A stretch of DNA of 64,000 nt, from the NCBI RefSeq assembly GCF_010470675.1, contig NZ_VOIQ01000002.1:1-64000 (forward strand). The letters are read 5' to 3'. The stretch comes from Desulfovibrio sp. JC010 (GTDB lineage Bacteria > Desulfobacterota > Desulfovibrionia > Desulfovibrionales > Desulfovibrionaceae). Numbering within the stretch: position 1 is the stretch's first letter; every line of letters begins with the position of its first letter. The notes beneath the pieces are model-generated. The model saw only the letters and a program-made list of their open reading frames with translations, was not told where the DNA came from and did not search any database. Position numbers and translations under genes: made by a program. Positions 36,303 through 44,703 of this stretch are shown here, piece after piece.

Positions 36303-37352
36303 TTACAGGTAAAGATTATTGATGATCGCATTAGCCATATCATCAATATCTACAATTTCATCTGCGAGGCCATCATCAACGATGGCTTTGGGCATACCGT
36401 ATACAACACAGGAGGAATCACTCTGGGCAATAGCCCTGCCTCCCTTGTTTTTGAGTTCCCTGATACCGTCACGCCCGTCATTGCCCATTCCGGTCAGGAT
36501 GACTCCCAACGCCCTGCGGCCTACCGCATTGGCAACCGAAGAAACCAGTACGTTTGCAGAAGGCTTATACAAAGCTTCCTTGGGGTCCGGTGTTACAATC
36601 AGGTCAATTCTGCTTACTTTCTGGTCGATAACCAGATGAGACCCGCCGGGAGCGACAAAAGCATGTCCGGGCAGCAGCCTGTCTCCGGTCTCAGCTTCTT
36701 TAACTTTGATCTGGCTGACACCGTTAAGGCGGTTGGCAAAAGGCCCGGTAAAAGCTTTAGGCATGTGCTGCGCGATAACAATCCCCGCCGGAAAATCCTT
36801 AGGCAGGGAAGACAGAATCTTCTGGACAGCAGGCGGTCCTCCGGTGGATACGCCGATAACGACAACATCGCGCTTGGCACGCCCGCGCGGTGTCCTGACC
36901 GGAGCCGCGGGTTTGCGCGCGGCCACGGCACTGCGCATACGGGGAACCGGGCGCATCTTGCGTCTGGCAACTGTCTTAACCTTGGAAATCAGGTCACGTT
37001 CGATTTTGACAATGTCGAGGGAAACTTTGGAAAGCTGTTTCGGGATAAAATCAACCGCCCCCAGATCCATGGCTTTGAGAGTGGCTTCAGCACCCTCAGT
37101 GGTCAGGGAACTGACCATAAGCACCGGACGGGGCATTTCCATCATAATATGCCGCAGCGCGGTAAGACCGTCCATCTTGGGCATTTCAATATCAAGGGTA
37201 ACCACGTCCGGATTGTGCTTCCGGATAACCCTTAAACCTTCCTCCCCGTCACGCGCGGTGGCAACAACCCGGATTCCCGGATCTTTTTGCAGCATGGTGC
37301 TGATTGCCTTACGCATGAAAGCGGAATCATCTACAACAACGACATTTATCAC
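36303..37352 (-). CDS. cheB: Chemotaxis response regulator protein-glutamate methylesterase CheB
   Basis: This 349-residue protein removes methyl groups from receptors and deamidates them. The N-terminal receiver (residues 1-120) has Asp-8/9 and phospho-acceptor Asp-54 (VTLDIEMPKMDG). The methylesterase domain (residues 160-345) has Ser in GVSTGGPPAV, His in AQHMPKAFT and Asp in MGNDGRDG, forming the catalytic triad. The start is GTG at 37352, with AAGGAG about ten bases ahead. It is the first gene of the che operon. Confidence 0.96.
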   Translation of the reverse strand: MINVVVVDDSAFMRKAISTMLQKDPGIRVVATARDGEEGLRVIRKHNPDVVTLDIEMPKMDGLTALRHIMMEMPRPVLMVSSLTTEGAEATLKAMDLGAVDFIPKQLSKVSLDIVKIERDLISKVKTVARRKMRPVPRMRSAVAARKPAAPVRTPRGRAKRDVVVIGVSTGGPPAVQKILSSLPKDFPAGIVIAQHMPKAFTGPFANRLNGVSQIKVKEAETGDRLLPGHAFVAPGGSHLVIDQKVSRIDLIVTPDPKEALYKPSANVLVSSVANAVGRRALGVILTGMGNDGRDGIRELKNKGGRAIAQSDSSCVVYGMPKAIVDDGLADEIVDIDDMANAIINNLYL

Positions 37353-37715
37353 TAACCCGATCTCCTTTCGCTACGGTACAAGCTCACCAAAAGCCTTAAC
37401 AGTTTGTATACAAAGGCGATTTCTTAATTTTTACTAAAATTACCGGAGCCGTTCATACATAATTGAACCGCAACCGTAAATAAAACTTGGCACAGATGAA
37501 TATTTTTGTCCAACAAACTCCCCGAATTTCACTAAAAAATCATACAAACCGAATTTTCAGGATGATTTCAGTACTCGCACTTTTACCACTTTAAAACATT
37601 GGAAGTTTATGTGCAAGAATATAAAAATTCACAAGCGTTAAATTTGAAATTATTTTTTTTCTTAATTTTTTCCTTGCCAAGCGCGTAAGGATTAGATAGT
37701 TACCCAATCTCACGA
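37353..37715. other. Intergenic region between the che operon and tRNA-Pro
   Basis: This A/T-rich stretch of about 360 bases holds the ribosome-binding site and presumed promoter of the leftward che operon, and the promoter of the rightward tRNA at its right end. I found no convincing sigma28 or sigma54 site for the che operon and no small gene. Confidence 0.5.
37674..37702 (+). promoter_or_regulatory. tRNA-Pro promoter
   Basis: TTGCCA (37674-37679), 17 nt, then TAGTTA (37697-37702), ending 13 bases before the mature tRNA end. An oligo-T/A tract lies upstream. The geometry matches the array at the left edge of the window. Confidence 0.7.
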
Positions 37716-37792
37716 CGGGATGTGGCTCAGTCTGGTAGAGCGCTGCGTTCGGGACGCAGAGACCGGAGGTTCAAATCCTCTCATCCCGACCA
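37716..37792 (+). tRNA. tRNA-Pro (anticodon CGG)
   Basis: This 77-base tRNA has a perfect 7-bp acceptor stem (CGGGATG with CATCCCG), D-arm GGCTC...GAGC, and anticodon arm CTGCG-TTCGGGA-CGCAG with anticodon CGG and G37 as expected for proline. The T-arm contains GGTTCAAATCC, and CCA is encoded. It decodes CCG. Confidence 0.96.
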
Positions 37793-37800
37793 GATAATTC

Positions 37801-37832
37801 AAGGCACTTACGAAGAAATTCGCAAGTGCCTT
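37801..37832 (+). terminator. Terminator after tRNA-Pro
   Basis: Arms 37801-37814 and 37819-37832 (one mismatched pair) are followed by TTCTTTTT. Confidence 0.85.
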
Positions 37833-37865
37833 TTCTTTTTGCCGCATCAAAGCTAAATTTACACC

Positions 37866-38738
37866 ATGATCGAAAAATTAAATTTCATTCCCCGCATCAT
37901 CGACGGCGGCACCGGAACCGAGTTGGAGCGGCTGGGTGCACCCATGAACACAGTGGCGTGGTCTGCCGAGGCTGTGCTGAGCAATCCTGAACTTCTGCGT
38001 TCCGTGCATCAATCTTTTCTTGATGCCGGGGCAGAACTGCTCATTGCCAACACCTTCTCCGCCGCCATTCACAATCTCGAAGCTGCCGGACTGGCAGACA
38101 AATTCGAAAAGATAAACCACGATGCAGTACGCATTGTCCGCGAACTTGCAGACAGTTCATCCCGGCCCTGTCTTGTGGCGGGAGCTATTTCCAGCACCAC
38201 TTTTTCCGGTCCGCTTGATTATTCACGCCTGCTTTCCGGTGAAGCGGCAGTAGCGCAATACGCACGGCAGGCCGAAATACAGGTCAAAGCCGGTGCGGAA
38301 TTAATGATCCTTGAAATGATGCGAGACATCGAACAAACCCGCTATGCACTGGAAGGAGCATTGCGTGTCGGGGTCCCGGTCTGGGTGGGCTTCACATGTT
38401 TTACAGGATTCGACGGGCAGGTCTATCTGCTTGATACCGACATTTCGCTGGAACGTGCACTGAGAGAACTTGACCTTTCAAAAGCCGCGTCAGTAGGCAT
38501 CATGCACACGCTCATTGAACATACCATGGACGCAGTGGAGATCCTTAAAAAACATTGGTCCGGGCATACTTTTGCCTACCCCCACGCCGGACGTTTCGAG
38601 ATGCCCAACTGGATTTTTCAGGATGCCATCACCCCGGAGAACTTCGCCGGGTTCGGCAAAAAACTTCTCGATTCAGGCATTGATTCCGTGGGCGGATGTT
38701 GCGGGATAACCCCGGATCATATCCGGGCGTTCAGCTAA
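37866..38738 (+). CDS. Homocysteine S-methyltransferase family protein
   Basis: This 290-residue TIM-barrel enzyme has the family start IIDGGTGTELERLG, a substrate loop LIANTFSAA and the zinc-binding pair GGCCG at the C-terminus; the third zinc Cys is probably in GFTCFTG. Such proteins methylate homocysteine from S-methylmethionine or related donors, or form the N-terminal module of methionine synthase and trimethylamine-type systems. No partner gene is next to it, so the donor is unknown. Confidence 0.85.
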   Translation: MIEKLNFIPRIIDGGTGTELERLGAPMNTVAWSAEAVLSNPELLRSVHQSFLDAGAELLIANTFSAAIHNLEAAGLADKFEKINHDAVRIVRELADSSSRPCLVAGAISSTTFSGPLDYSRLLSGEAAVAQYARQAEIQVKAGAELMILEMMRDIEQTRYALEGALRVGVPVWVGFTCFTGFDGQVYLLDTDISLERALRELDLSKAASVGIMHTLIEHTMDAVEILKKHWSGHTFAYPHAGRFEMPNWIFQDAITPENFAGFGKKLLDSGIDSVGGCCGITPDHIRAFS

Positions 38739-38891
38739 TTGGCCGGAAATTAATTACATTCAAAGAAGAGAACTTTCCCCGCACCTTGCCGCTGAAAAAC
38801 TTGCGTGTTAGCAAGATATAAAAATTTGGCCATATATAATACTTACTCACAATCAGTGATCGCTCAAAATTTTCAACCATCTGGAGAACAC

Positions 38892-39755
38892 ATGCCGTTT
38901 CATTCCAAAAAACATTTCTTGTATCTCATGTTGTTGCTGACAACAGTTGCTTTAATTGCTGGATGTAAAAAAACATATACCACAACCACCGGGGCAACAG
39001 ACATTTCCACCGGAGCCCACACCTTGACAGGTGTCACTTCCCAGGGAACCCCCATGATTTTTGAAGAGATGCATGCAACGGTATTCGGCTCACCTGCAGC
39101 CACCCCTGCAGAGACGAAAGTACTTGTGATTGCGCATGGTGATAGCGGTAAAGGCGACTACATGCTTGATTTCGCTGAACGCTGGGGCGGCGATGGTGTA
39201 ATCTCCATGGTTATGGCCCGTCCGGGATGCTACATTGAAGGACGCAAGTCTGACGGTTCACACAAGAACAAAAAGGGCGACCTCTATACCCGAAAAAGTA
39301 TGGATAAATACGCTGCGGGACTCAAGGAAGTAAAAAAGAAATACGGAACAGAACACATTTATTTAATCGGGCACTCCGGTGGTGCAGCAACCTCGGCTTT
39401 GATCCTTGATCTCTATCCGTCCATTGCTGAGGGGGCAGTATTAATTTCCCTGCCCGCAGATGTACCCAAATGGAGAATGCACAGCAGAGGACGGAACAAT
39501 TGGAAATCCTCTCTTTCTCCCACCGAACACGTTTCCAATATTGCCCCAGATACATTTATCGCAGTGGCAGTTGGCAGCAATGATACCAACACCCCGCCAT
39601 GGCTCTCCGAGCTTTATGTGGATGCACTGAAAAAAGCGCACAAACCAGTGACCTATGTGAAGATTGCAGGCGGCGAGCACAGGTTTAAAGACTCCAAAAC
39701 CTTTCAGGATGCTGTGGATCCCCAAATAAAAGAAATGCTTGCGGGTACGAAATAA
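38892..39755 (+). CDS. Alpha/beta-hydrolase-like lipoprotein
   Basis: The ATG at 38892 has GGAG five bases upstream and gives a clean lipoprotein signal (lipobox LIAGC); the longer frame from 38805 is less likely. The mature protein of about 265 residues has an alpha/beta-hydrolase pattern: VLVIAHGDSGKGDY, then the nucleophile elbow LIGHSGGAAT, with a late GGEHRF that may provide the catalytic His. It is probably an envelope-anchored esterase or peptidase; the substrate is unknown. It stands alone, with a strong terminator. Confidence 0.75.
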   Translation: MPFHSKKHFLYLMLLLTTVALIAGCKKTYTTTTGATDISTGAHTLTGVTSQGTPMIFEEMHATVFGSPAATPAETKVLVIAHGDSGKGDYMLDFAERWGGDGVISMVMARPGCYIEGRKSDGSHKNKKGDLYTRKSMDKYAAGLKEVKKKYGTEHIYLIGHSGGAATSALILDLYPSIAEGAVLISLPADVPKWRMHSRGRNNWKSSLSPTEHVSNIAPDTFIAVAVGSNDTNTPPWLSELYVDALKKAHKPVTYVKIAGGEHRFKDSKTFQDAVDPQIKEMLAGTK

Positions 39756-39800
39756 ATGAACAAGCAATAAGGTGCTCGTAATATTCGGATTAATAAAATA

Positions 39801-39823
39801 CCCCCGGAAATCAATTCCGGGGG
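39801..39823. terminator. Terminator between convergent genes
   Basis: A 9-bp stem CCCCCGGAA/TTCCGGGGG (39801-39809 with 39815-39823) is followed by a T-rich tail, after the lipoprotein hydrolase and the AI-2E-type gene. Confidence 0.85.
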
Positions 39824-39829
39824 TTTCCT

Positions 39830-40942
39830 TTAATCTTCTCCCTCCGCTTCCCCCTGCCCCATAACCCACTGCCGATACAGGGCCAGTGCCATACAGGTCA
39901 GCGGCAGGGCCATGACCAGCCCGAGAAAACCGAGCAGGTTGCCCCAGATGGAGAGGGAAAGCAAAATCATCCACGGGGAAAGCCCCATGGATTCACCCTG
40001 AAGGCGCGGAACCAGCACAGCGTCCTGCAGCACCTGCACCACGGCGAAGACCGCCGCTACCCCGCCAAGGGCCAGCCAGAAATTACCACCCGTTGCCAGC
40101 GCATCGATTGCCGCCAGCAGGAAGGCCGGGATGAGTCCCGCTATCTGGAGATACGGGACCATATTCAGCAAGCCGATGAGCATGCCCAGCAGGATCGCCA
40201 GCGGCAGCTTGATGATCATGAATCCCACTGAAAACAGGCAGCCGATAATCAGCGCGATGAGTGCCTGTGTGCGAAAATAACGGTTGGTCACATTGGTGAA
40301 ATCTTCCACGAACGATGCTACCCGCTCCCGGTATTTAGCAGGAAGCTGCTCCCGCCATTTACCGAGCTTGTCGTAATCGGTAAGCAGAAAAACGAGGTAA
40401 AGGATAATCACAAATATCCCGGCCAATGCGCCGAGGGTATGGGCCGACCCGCTGACCAGATTCCAGATGCCGGGCAGAGCCTTCTGGGCCGAGACTTTAA
40501 GCATGTCGGTCAATCCGGATTCAGTAAGAAAAGAGCGCACATCCTCCTGCTTGGCGAGATCAAGGATGGTCTGCCAGATATCTTCAGGAATATATTCCGC
40601 CGCCCTCTGGGCCACATCCGAATCATTGACCACACTGGCCAGCAAGACCCCGGTCTGCTTCATCTCCTGCCCCACCGCACTGACTGCGCGCCAGAAGATA
40701 AATGAGGCAGGTATCAACAGCCCCACCAGAGTTGCCAGCACCGCCCCGGTGCGGTTTTTGATAAATCGCGCAGTAAAATTGACCAGCGGGTTAAGCAGGT
40801 AGGCGAGAGTCAAAGCCACTGCAAAAGGAGCCAGCACCGCACTCAGCTTATCCAGAAGCAGCACTGAAACCCAGATAAATCCCGCTGTAAGCAGGATACG
40901 GACTACGCGGTCAAAAGTGTACGGGGTTTTGTCATCTAGCAT
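39830..40942 (-). CDS. AI-2E / PerM family permease
   Basis: This 370-residue inner-membrane protein has about eight helices: a pair near residues 10-80, a large loop from about 90 to 145, then a cluster of helices around 155-180, 215-260, 270-300 and 320-350. The pattern LLDKLSAVLAPFAVALTLAYLLNPLV and the closing PRLQGESMGLSPWMILLSLSIWG match the AI-2E transporter (TqsA/PerM) family. Members include Na+/H+ antiporters and autoinducer-2 exporters; the role here is unknown. Confidence 0.88.
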   Translation of the reverse strand: MLDDKTPYTFDRVVRILLTAGFIWVSVLLLDKLSAVLAPFAVALTLAYLLNPLVNFTARFIKNRTGAVLATLVGLLIPASFIFWRAVSAVGQEMKQTGVLLASVVNDSDVAQRAAEYIPEDIWQTILDLAKQEDVRSFLTESGLTDMLKVSAQKALPGIWNLVSGSAHTLGALAGIFVIILYLVFLLTDYDKLGKWREQLPAKYRERVASFVEDFTNVTNRYFRTQALIALIIGCLFSVGFMIIKLPLAILLGMLIGLLNMVPYLQIAGLIPAFLLAAIDALATGGNFWLALGGVAAVFAVVQVLQDAVLVPRLQGESMGLSPWMILLSLSIWGNLLGFLGLVMALPLTCMALALYRQWVMGQGEAEGED

Positions 40943-40968
40943 AAATAAACTCCATTCAAAAACAGAAC

Positions 40969-41066
40969 TAAAACTATTAAAAGTTTTTGGGTTCTTAGCC
41001 CTGTTTTCAAAAAGGGCTAAGCCGCCGGAGCAAACTCTTTACATCAAAAGCGCGATAGCGCATCAA
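40969..41066. repeat. Dispersed hairpin repeat, copy 7 (with 3' extension)
   Basis: The arms TTAGCCCTGTTTT and CAAAAAGGGCTAA differ from the common sequence on both sides yet pair. Past GCCGCCGGAG it continues with CTTTACATCAAAAGCGCGAT and AGCGCATCAA, the extension also seen at 18261, and overlaps the end of the FUSC gene. Confidence 0.82.
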
Positions 41067-42151
41067 TTCCTTCCATACCGCAGATCATGCATTCTGCGTC
41101 CGGCCCGTGAAATCTCGTTGCCCAGCGCGTGGATATTCCAGATAAACGCTGAAACATTGTTGCGCCGCTCAAGGGGTACATCCTCAAATTCGCCCCGGAT
41201 GCGCGCATCGCTCACTGCGGACATGAACTTATCGATAGCCTTATCAAAATCAGGTTCTTCCGGACAATCTTCCGGGTTCAGGGAATATTGCTCCAGCCAA
41301 CCGTAATACTCGGCAGCAGCACCAAGGATATCAGTCATGCCCTGCGCAATGGACGGCAGCGGCCCGCCGAACCTGCGGCGAATAATGGTCGACATGGTAA
41401 TTAAAATGCTGTGCATACGGGTGAAAGTGCGGATCAAGCGGGTCAGTTCGTTACGCTGCCAGCCCTGCAAACCCGGCTCTGCCGCTGCTTCGCGAAATGA
41501 TTCCGCACAGGTATCGAGCATGGTGGAAGCCTCAATCCTGCTCTGTATTATCTCGGTCTCGCTGACCCCACCCTGCAGGTAGGATTCGGAAAGCTTCTTA
41601 AAATGTGTGGACTGTAATTCCACAAGGGTCGCCATCTTGGTACGCAGGTTCTTGCGGGCCATATTTGGCCAGACCCCGAATGATGCGGCGATACCGATAC
41701 CGATGCCCAGCGCAGTATCCACTATACGCTCCACACCGAACTGCCAGCCGTCCGTAAAAATTGCCCCCAGCATCAAGATTACCCCGGTACTCAAGCACCC
41801 GGAAAAAGCGGTATAACTGAAGACCCGCACCAGAATCATCAAGAAGAAAGAAAAAATTATCAAGCCTACCAGCAGCGGCATGGCAGGCTCAAGAAAGAGA
41901 ATCCCAACACCGACGGCAGCCCCGATGGCCGTACCCCAGAACCTTTTCCAGCCCAGCCGGAGCGTTCCGCCAACTGACGGACGCATGACCACAATCACAC
42001 TGATCGGCAGCCAGACCGCATGGCGCAGCTCCAGAAAGCGGGCCGCCACAATGGCAACAGTGATTGCCGCCGCAGCCTTGAGAGCATGACGGAACGGCAC
42101 AGAATCCCAGCGGAACTCCTTCTTTAAAATTGCAAGAGAATCAGCGAACAC
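41063..42151 (-). CDS. FUSC-family half-transporter (second gene of pair)
   Basis: This 362-residue protein has about six helices in residues 18-165 (WLPISVIVVMRPSVGGTLRLGWKRFWGT in pieces, then FGVWP) and a helical cytoplasmic tail. This is the FUSC_2/ArAE half. Full exporters of this family contain two such halves; here they are two genes overlapping by 11 bases, so the products probably work as one complex. The substrate is likely a weak aromatic or hydroxy acid. Confidence 0.8.
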   Translation of the reverse strand: MFADSLAILKKEFRWDSVPFRHALKAAAAITVAIVAARFLELRHAVWLPISVIVVMRPSVGGTLRLGWKRFWGTAIGAAVGVGILFLEPAMPLLVGLIIFSFFLMILVRVFSYTAFSGCLSTGVILMLGAIFTDGWQFGVERIVDTALGIGIGIAASFGVWPNMARKNLRTKMATLVELQSTHFKKLSESYLQGGVSETEIIQSRIEASTMLDTCAESFREAAAEPGLQGWQRNELTRLIRTFTRMHSILITMSTIIRRRFGGPLPSIAQGMTDILGAAAEYYGWLEQYSLNPEDCPEEPDFDKAIDKFMSAVSDARIRGEFEDVPLERRNNVSAFIWNIHALGNEISRAGRRMHDLRYGRN

Positions 42152-43247
42152 TGCAGGCTCCTCCCTTGCAACAGAGCTTGCTCATCTCCGCAAACTCAAT
42201 ACTCAGGTTACGCAAACCATAGATCGCGCCCCATGCCTCCAGAAATTCATCACGCAGACCTTCATCACGCTTATAGGCCCCCAGCCGCAGCAGCTCACTT
42301 TCCAGATCCGAAATACCTTCATCGATACCGCGCAAATCCACTTCGCCCTTTCCTGTGGAAATGGAGGCCGCCAGCACATCAAAAGCCACCGCGCTTCGTC
42401 CGGCAAGGTCGCTGAATTTAAAACGCATATCCCTGAAGACCGGACTGTGCTCCGCAAACTGGCGGCTGTTGGCAAGCCCCACCACTGCTTCAATCATACG
42501 CACCAGCAGCGCGTAGAGGGCCGATGGCCCCTCATAACTACCCAACTCCTTTACCGGGTCCACATTCATGGCTTCCATGAATCTGCGGTAGCGACGGATG
42601 GATTCCACAGACCGTTCATGAATTTCTAAAAGCTCCTGCAAATCTTCCTCACTGCCCGTTGACGCTGCCACAGCGCGGAAATAGTCCCCGATATCTGTCA
42701 AAGCCACCGCCCCGGCCCGGTTGAGTACTTTTTCAGGTTTCATGGGCCAGAGGTGGAAGATAAACAGGTAGGAAACCGTGGCCCCGAAAAGTATCGCCCC
42801 GGAACGCTCAAGTCCTGTAAGCAGTGTATCCGGCGAAGTCAGGGCCAGCAGATTGACGATAAGTGTCCCGATAGCGGCAGTCCCGGCAGCCACGCCCAGC
42901 ACCGGAACAAAAAAGACCGCAAAGGCCAGCAAAAATAAATAGAATTCAAGCCCGACCGGATAATTACCGACCACAGTGGAAACAGGCACAAGGCACATGA
43001 CAGCGAAAGCAAGCCAGCGGGCCACGGCCTTGCGTTTGGCAAGGGTGCTACCGGCGCGGAAGATGACTACCACCATGGATCCGTAAACCGACCATTGCAA
43101 AAACTTGGTGCTCATGCCCACCAGATAAGCCAGCAGCAATGCCACCAGACAGGCGCAGATGGATTTGGCCGCATATTTGGTCATGAACAGGCCCGGATCG
43201 ACCGGCCTGATGAATATTCTATAAAATTCTGAAACTAGATTACGCAT
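42141..43247 (-). CDS. FUSC-like half-transporter (first gene of pair)
   Basis: This 368-residue protein has six or so helices in residues 25-170 (WSVYGSMVVVIFRAGSTLAKRKAVARW, GLERSGAILFGATVSYLFIFHLWPMKP in separate segments), then a soluble helical part. It is the partner of the following FUSC gene, which it overlaps by 11 bases. The last residues contain a Cys cluster (KLCCKGGACS) that could bind metal. The ATG is preceded by a fragment of the dispersed repeat (CCGCCGGAGGCAA), whose GGAGG is very close to the start. Confidence 0.75.
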   Translation of the reverse strand: MRNLVSEFYRIFIRPVDPGLFMTKYAAKSICACLVALLLAYLVGMSTKFLQWSVYGSMVVVIFRAGSTLAKRKAVARWLAFAVMCLVPVSTVVGNYPVGLEFYLFLLAFAVFFVPVLGVAAGTAAIGTLIVNLLALTSPDTLLTGLERSGAILFGATVSYLFIFHLWPMKPEKVLNRAGAVALTDIGDYFRAVAASTGSEEDLQELLEIHERSVESIRRYRRFMEAMNVDPVKELGSYEGPSALYALLVRMIEAVVGLANSRQFAEHSPVFRDMRFKFSDLAGRSAVAFDVLAASISTGKGEVDLRGIDEGISDLESELLRLGAYKRDEGLRDEFLEAWGAIYGLRNLSIEFAEMSKLCCKGGACSVR

Positions 43248-43248
43248 T

Positions 43249-43262
43249 TGCCTCCGGCGGAT
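43249..43262. repeat. Dispersed repeat end fragment
   Basis: Only the TTTGCCTCCGGCGG end is present, without a hairpin. On the minus strand it provides the GGAGG ahead of the FUSC gene at 43247. Confidence 0.55.
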
Positions 43263-43294
43263 GGGAAAAAATTGTGAAATAGAAAACTGGTGCG

Positions 43295-43564
43295 CTAATG
43301 TCCGCCGTACACTTTTTTGCGGTGCCCTATGAGCAAAACAAGGACAACAATTTTCTCATCCTGAATTTCAGCAATAAGACGATAGTTACCGACACGATAT
43401 TTCCAAAGCCCCGCTAGATCAGCACGCAACGGTGCTCCAAAACTCCTTGGGCCAATCGCTGCGACCCGCTCTACAAGGTATTTTCTAATCCTTTTCTGCG
43501 CCTGCCTATCAATTTTTGACAATTCCTTTTCTGCGGCAGCTTCAAACTCAATCTTCCAAGCCAA
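43295..43564 (-). CDS. RelE/ParE-family toxin
   Basis: This 89-residue protein has the RelE fold pattern: an N-terminal [24 protein letters not shown], then [30 protein letters not shown]. Such toxins cleave mRNA on the ribosome. It overlaps the antitoxin gene by 17 bases and is co-transcribed with it. Confidence 0.93.
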   Translation of the reverse strand: MAWKIEFEAAAEKELSKIDRQAQKRIRKYLVERVAAIGPRSFGAPLRADLAGLWKYRVGNYRLIAEIQDEKIVVLVLLIGHRKKVYGGH

Positions 43565-43775
43565 GACGCTTCTCCACTTCTTCTAATGTGTAAGTGCGAC
43601 TTTTCCCGGCCTTTATGTCCGCCAGACGCTTTTCAGCAAGATAAATATCTTCCAAATCTTCCAGATATTCCAGAACCGCTTCCCGAATATAAAATGTCTT
43701 GGTGCGACCAGTCTGTTCTGCAAGAGCAGTAAGCCGCTGTTCAATTTCTTCCGGCAATCTGATTGAAATAGGCAT
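43548..43775 (-). CDS. Ribbon-helix-helix antitoxin (RelB/CopG type)
   Basis: This 75-residue protein starts with the RHH strand [15 protein letters not shown], then a helix pair ([19 protein letters not shown]) and a C-terminal toxin-binding tail. The ATG at 43775 has AGGAGG eight bases ahead; the frame open to 43856 is an unneeded extension. It should repress its own promoter, perhaps through the palindrome at 43792. Confidence 0.92.
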   Translation of the reverse strand: MPISIRLPEEIEQRLTALAEQTGRTKTFYIREAVLEYLEDLEDIYLAEKRLADIKAGKSRTYTLEEVEKRLGLED

Positions 43776-43791
43776 AACTTTTCCTCCTGCT

Positions 43792-43801
43792 ATACATGTA
43801 T
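43792..43801. promoter_or_regulatory. Possible toxin-antitoxin operator
   Basis: A perfect palindrome ATACATGTAT lies 16 bases upstream of the antitoxin start, where an RHH autorepressor would bind. Confidence 0.45.
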
Positions 43802-43860
43802 CGCATGATAACACAAAGTCAACCATATAACACATGGCTAACAACACAAAACCCAAAAAA

Positions 43861-43891
43861 GGGCCGCGAAATCAAAAAGATTTCACGGCCC
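43861..43891 (-). terminator. Terminator of the amino acid ABC operon
   Basis: Arms 43861-43873 and 43879-43891, with one mismatch, are followed on the minus strand by T7. Confidence 0.82.
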
Positions 43892-43938
43892 TGAATATTT
43901 GCAAAATCCTGCCGAATAAAACGGCGAAGCGCATCAAA

Positions 43939-44703
43939 CTACAACAACTTATCCATAAATTCTTTAATTCTGGGATGCTGTGTCTCGGCAGAGAAGAATT
44001 CGCCGGGAGTACCTTTGGCGATGAAATCCCCGGTCTCCATGAAGATTACGGTATCGGCAACCTCACGGGCGAAACCCATATTGTGGGTAACGATGACCAT
44101 GGTCATGCCGTCATCTGCGAGTGAACGGATAGTATCGAAAACCTCACCGACCAATTCCGGGTCAAGGGCAGAAGTAGGCTCGTCAAAAAGCATCATCTTG
44201 GGCTTCATGGCCAATGCGCGGGCGATGGCCACACGCTGCTTCTGTCCGCCGGAAAGGGTCACCGGAAAGACGGTAGCACGGTCGGAAAGGCCGACCTTCT
44301 CCAGCATCTGCAAAGCGACCTCACGGGCTTCATCCTTGGATTTGCCGAGCACAGTCACCTGCCCTTCCATGACATTCTGCAGAACGGTCATGTGCGGAAA
44401 CAGATTAAACTGCTGGAAAACCATACCGATCTCGGACCGCAGGGCGCAAAGATTCTTCTGGGAATACAGCACCGGATTGCCGTCTTTATAGGTATAGCCG
44501 CAGAGCTTGCCTTCAAAATGGATTTCCCCGGAATCAATGGTTTCGAGGAAGTTCATGGTCCGCAGCAGGGTGGATTTACCGGACCCGCTGGGGCCGACGA
44601 TAACAACTTTTTCACCCCGGCTGATCTTGAGGTCGATGTTGTTGACCGCAGTCAGTTGGCCGAATTTCTTGACGACTTTTTTGAGTTCTAAAATAGTTTC
44701 CAT
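43939..44703 (-). CDS. Polar amino acid ABC transporter ATP-binding protein
   Basis: This 254-residue ATPase has Walker A GPSGSGKST, signature LSGGQKQRVAIARAL, Walker B MLFDEPTSALDPE and an H-loop THNMG. Full conservation marks the GlnQ/HisP class that drives uptake of polar amino acids. Its start abuts the permease stop with no gap; it is the last gene of the three-gene operon. Confidence 0.95.
   Translation of the reverse strand: METILELKKVVKKFGQLTAVNNIDLKISRGEKVVIVGPSGSGKSTLLRTMNFLETIDSGEIHFEGKLCGYTYKDGNPVLYSQKNLCALRSEIGMVFQQFNLFPHMTVLQNVMEGQVTVLGKSKDEAREVALQMLEKVGLSDRATVFPVTLSGGQKQRVAIARALAMKPKMMLFDEPTSALDPELVGEVFDTIRSLADDGMTMVIVTHNMGFAREVADTVIFMETGDFIAKGTPGEFFSAETQHPRIKEFMDKLL

Noticed and set aside
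36078-37235. 385-codon plus-strand frame
   Set aside because: Antisense to cheB and the start of the HEAT-repeat gene; no domain.
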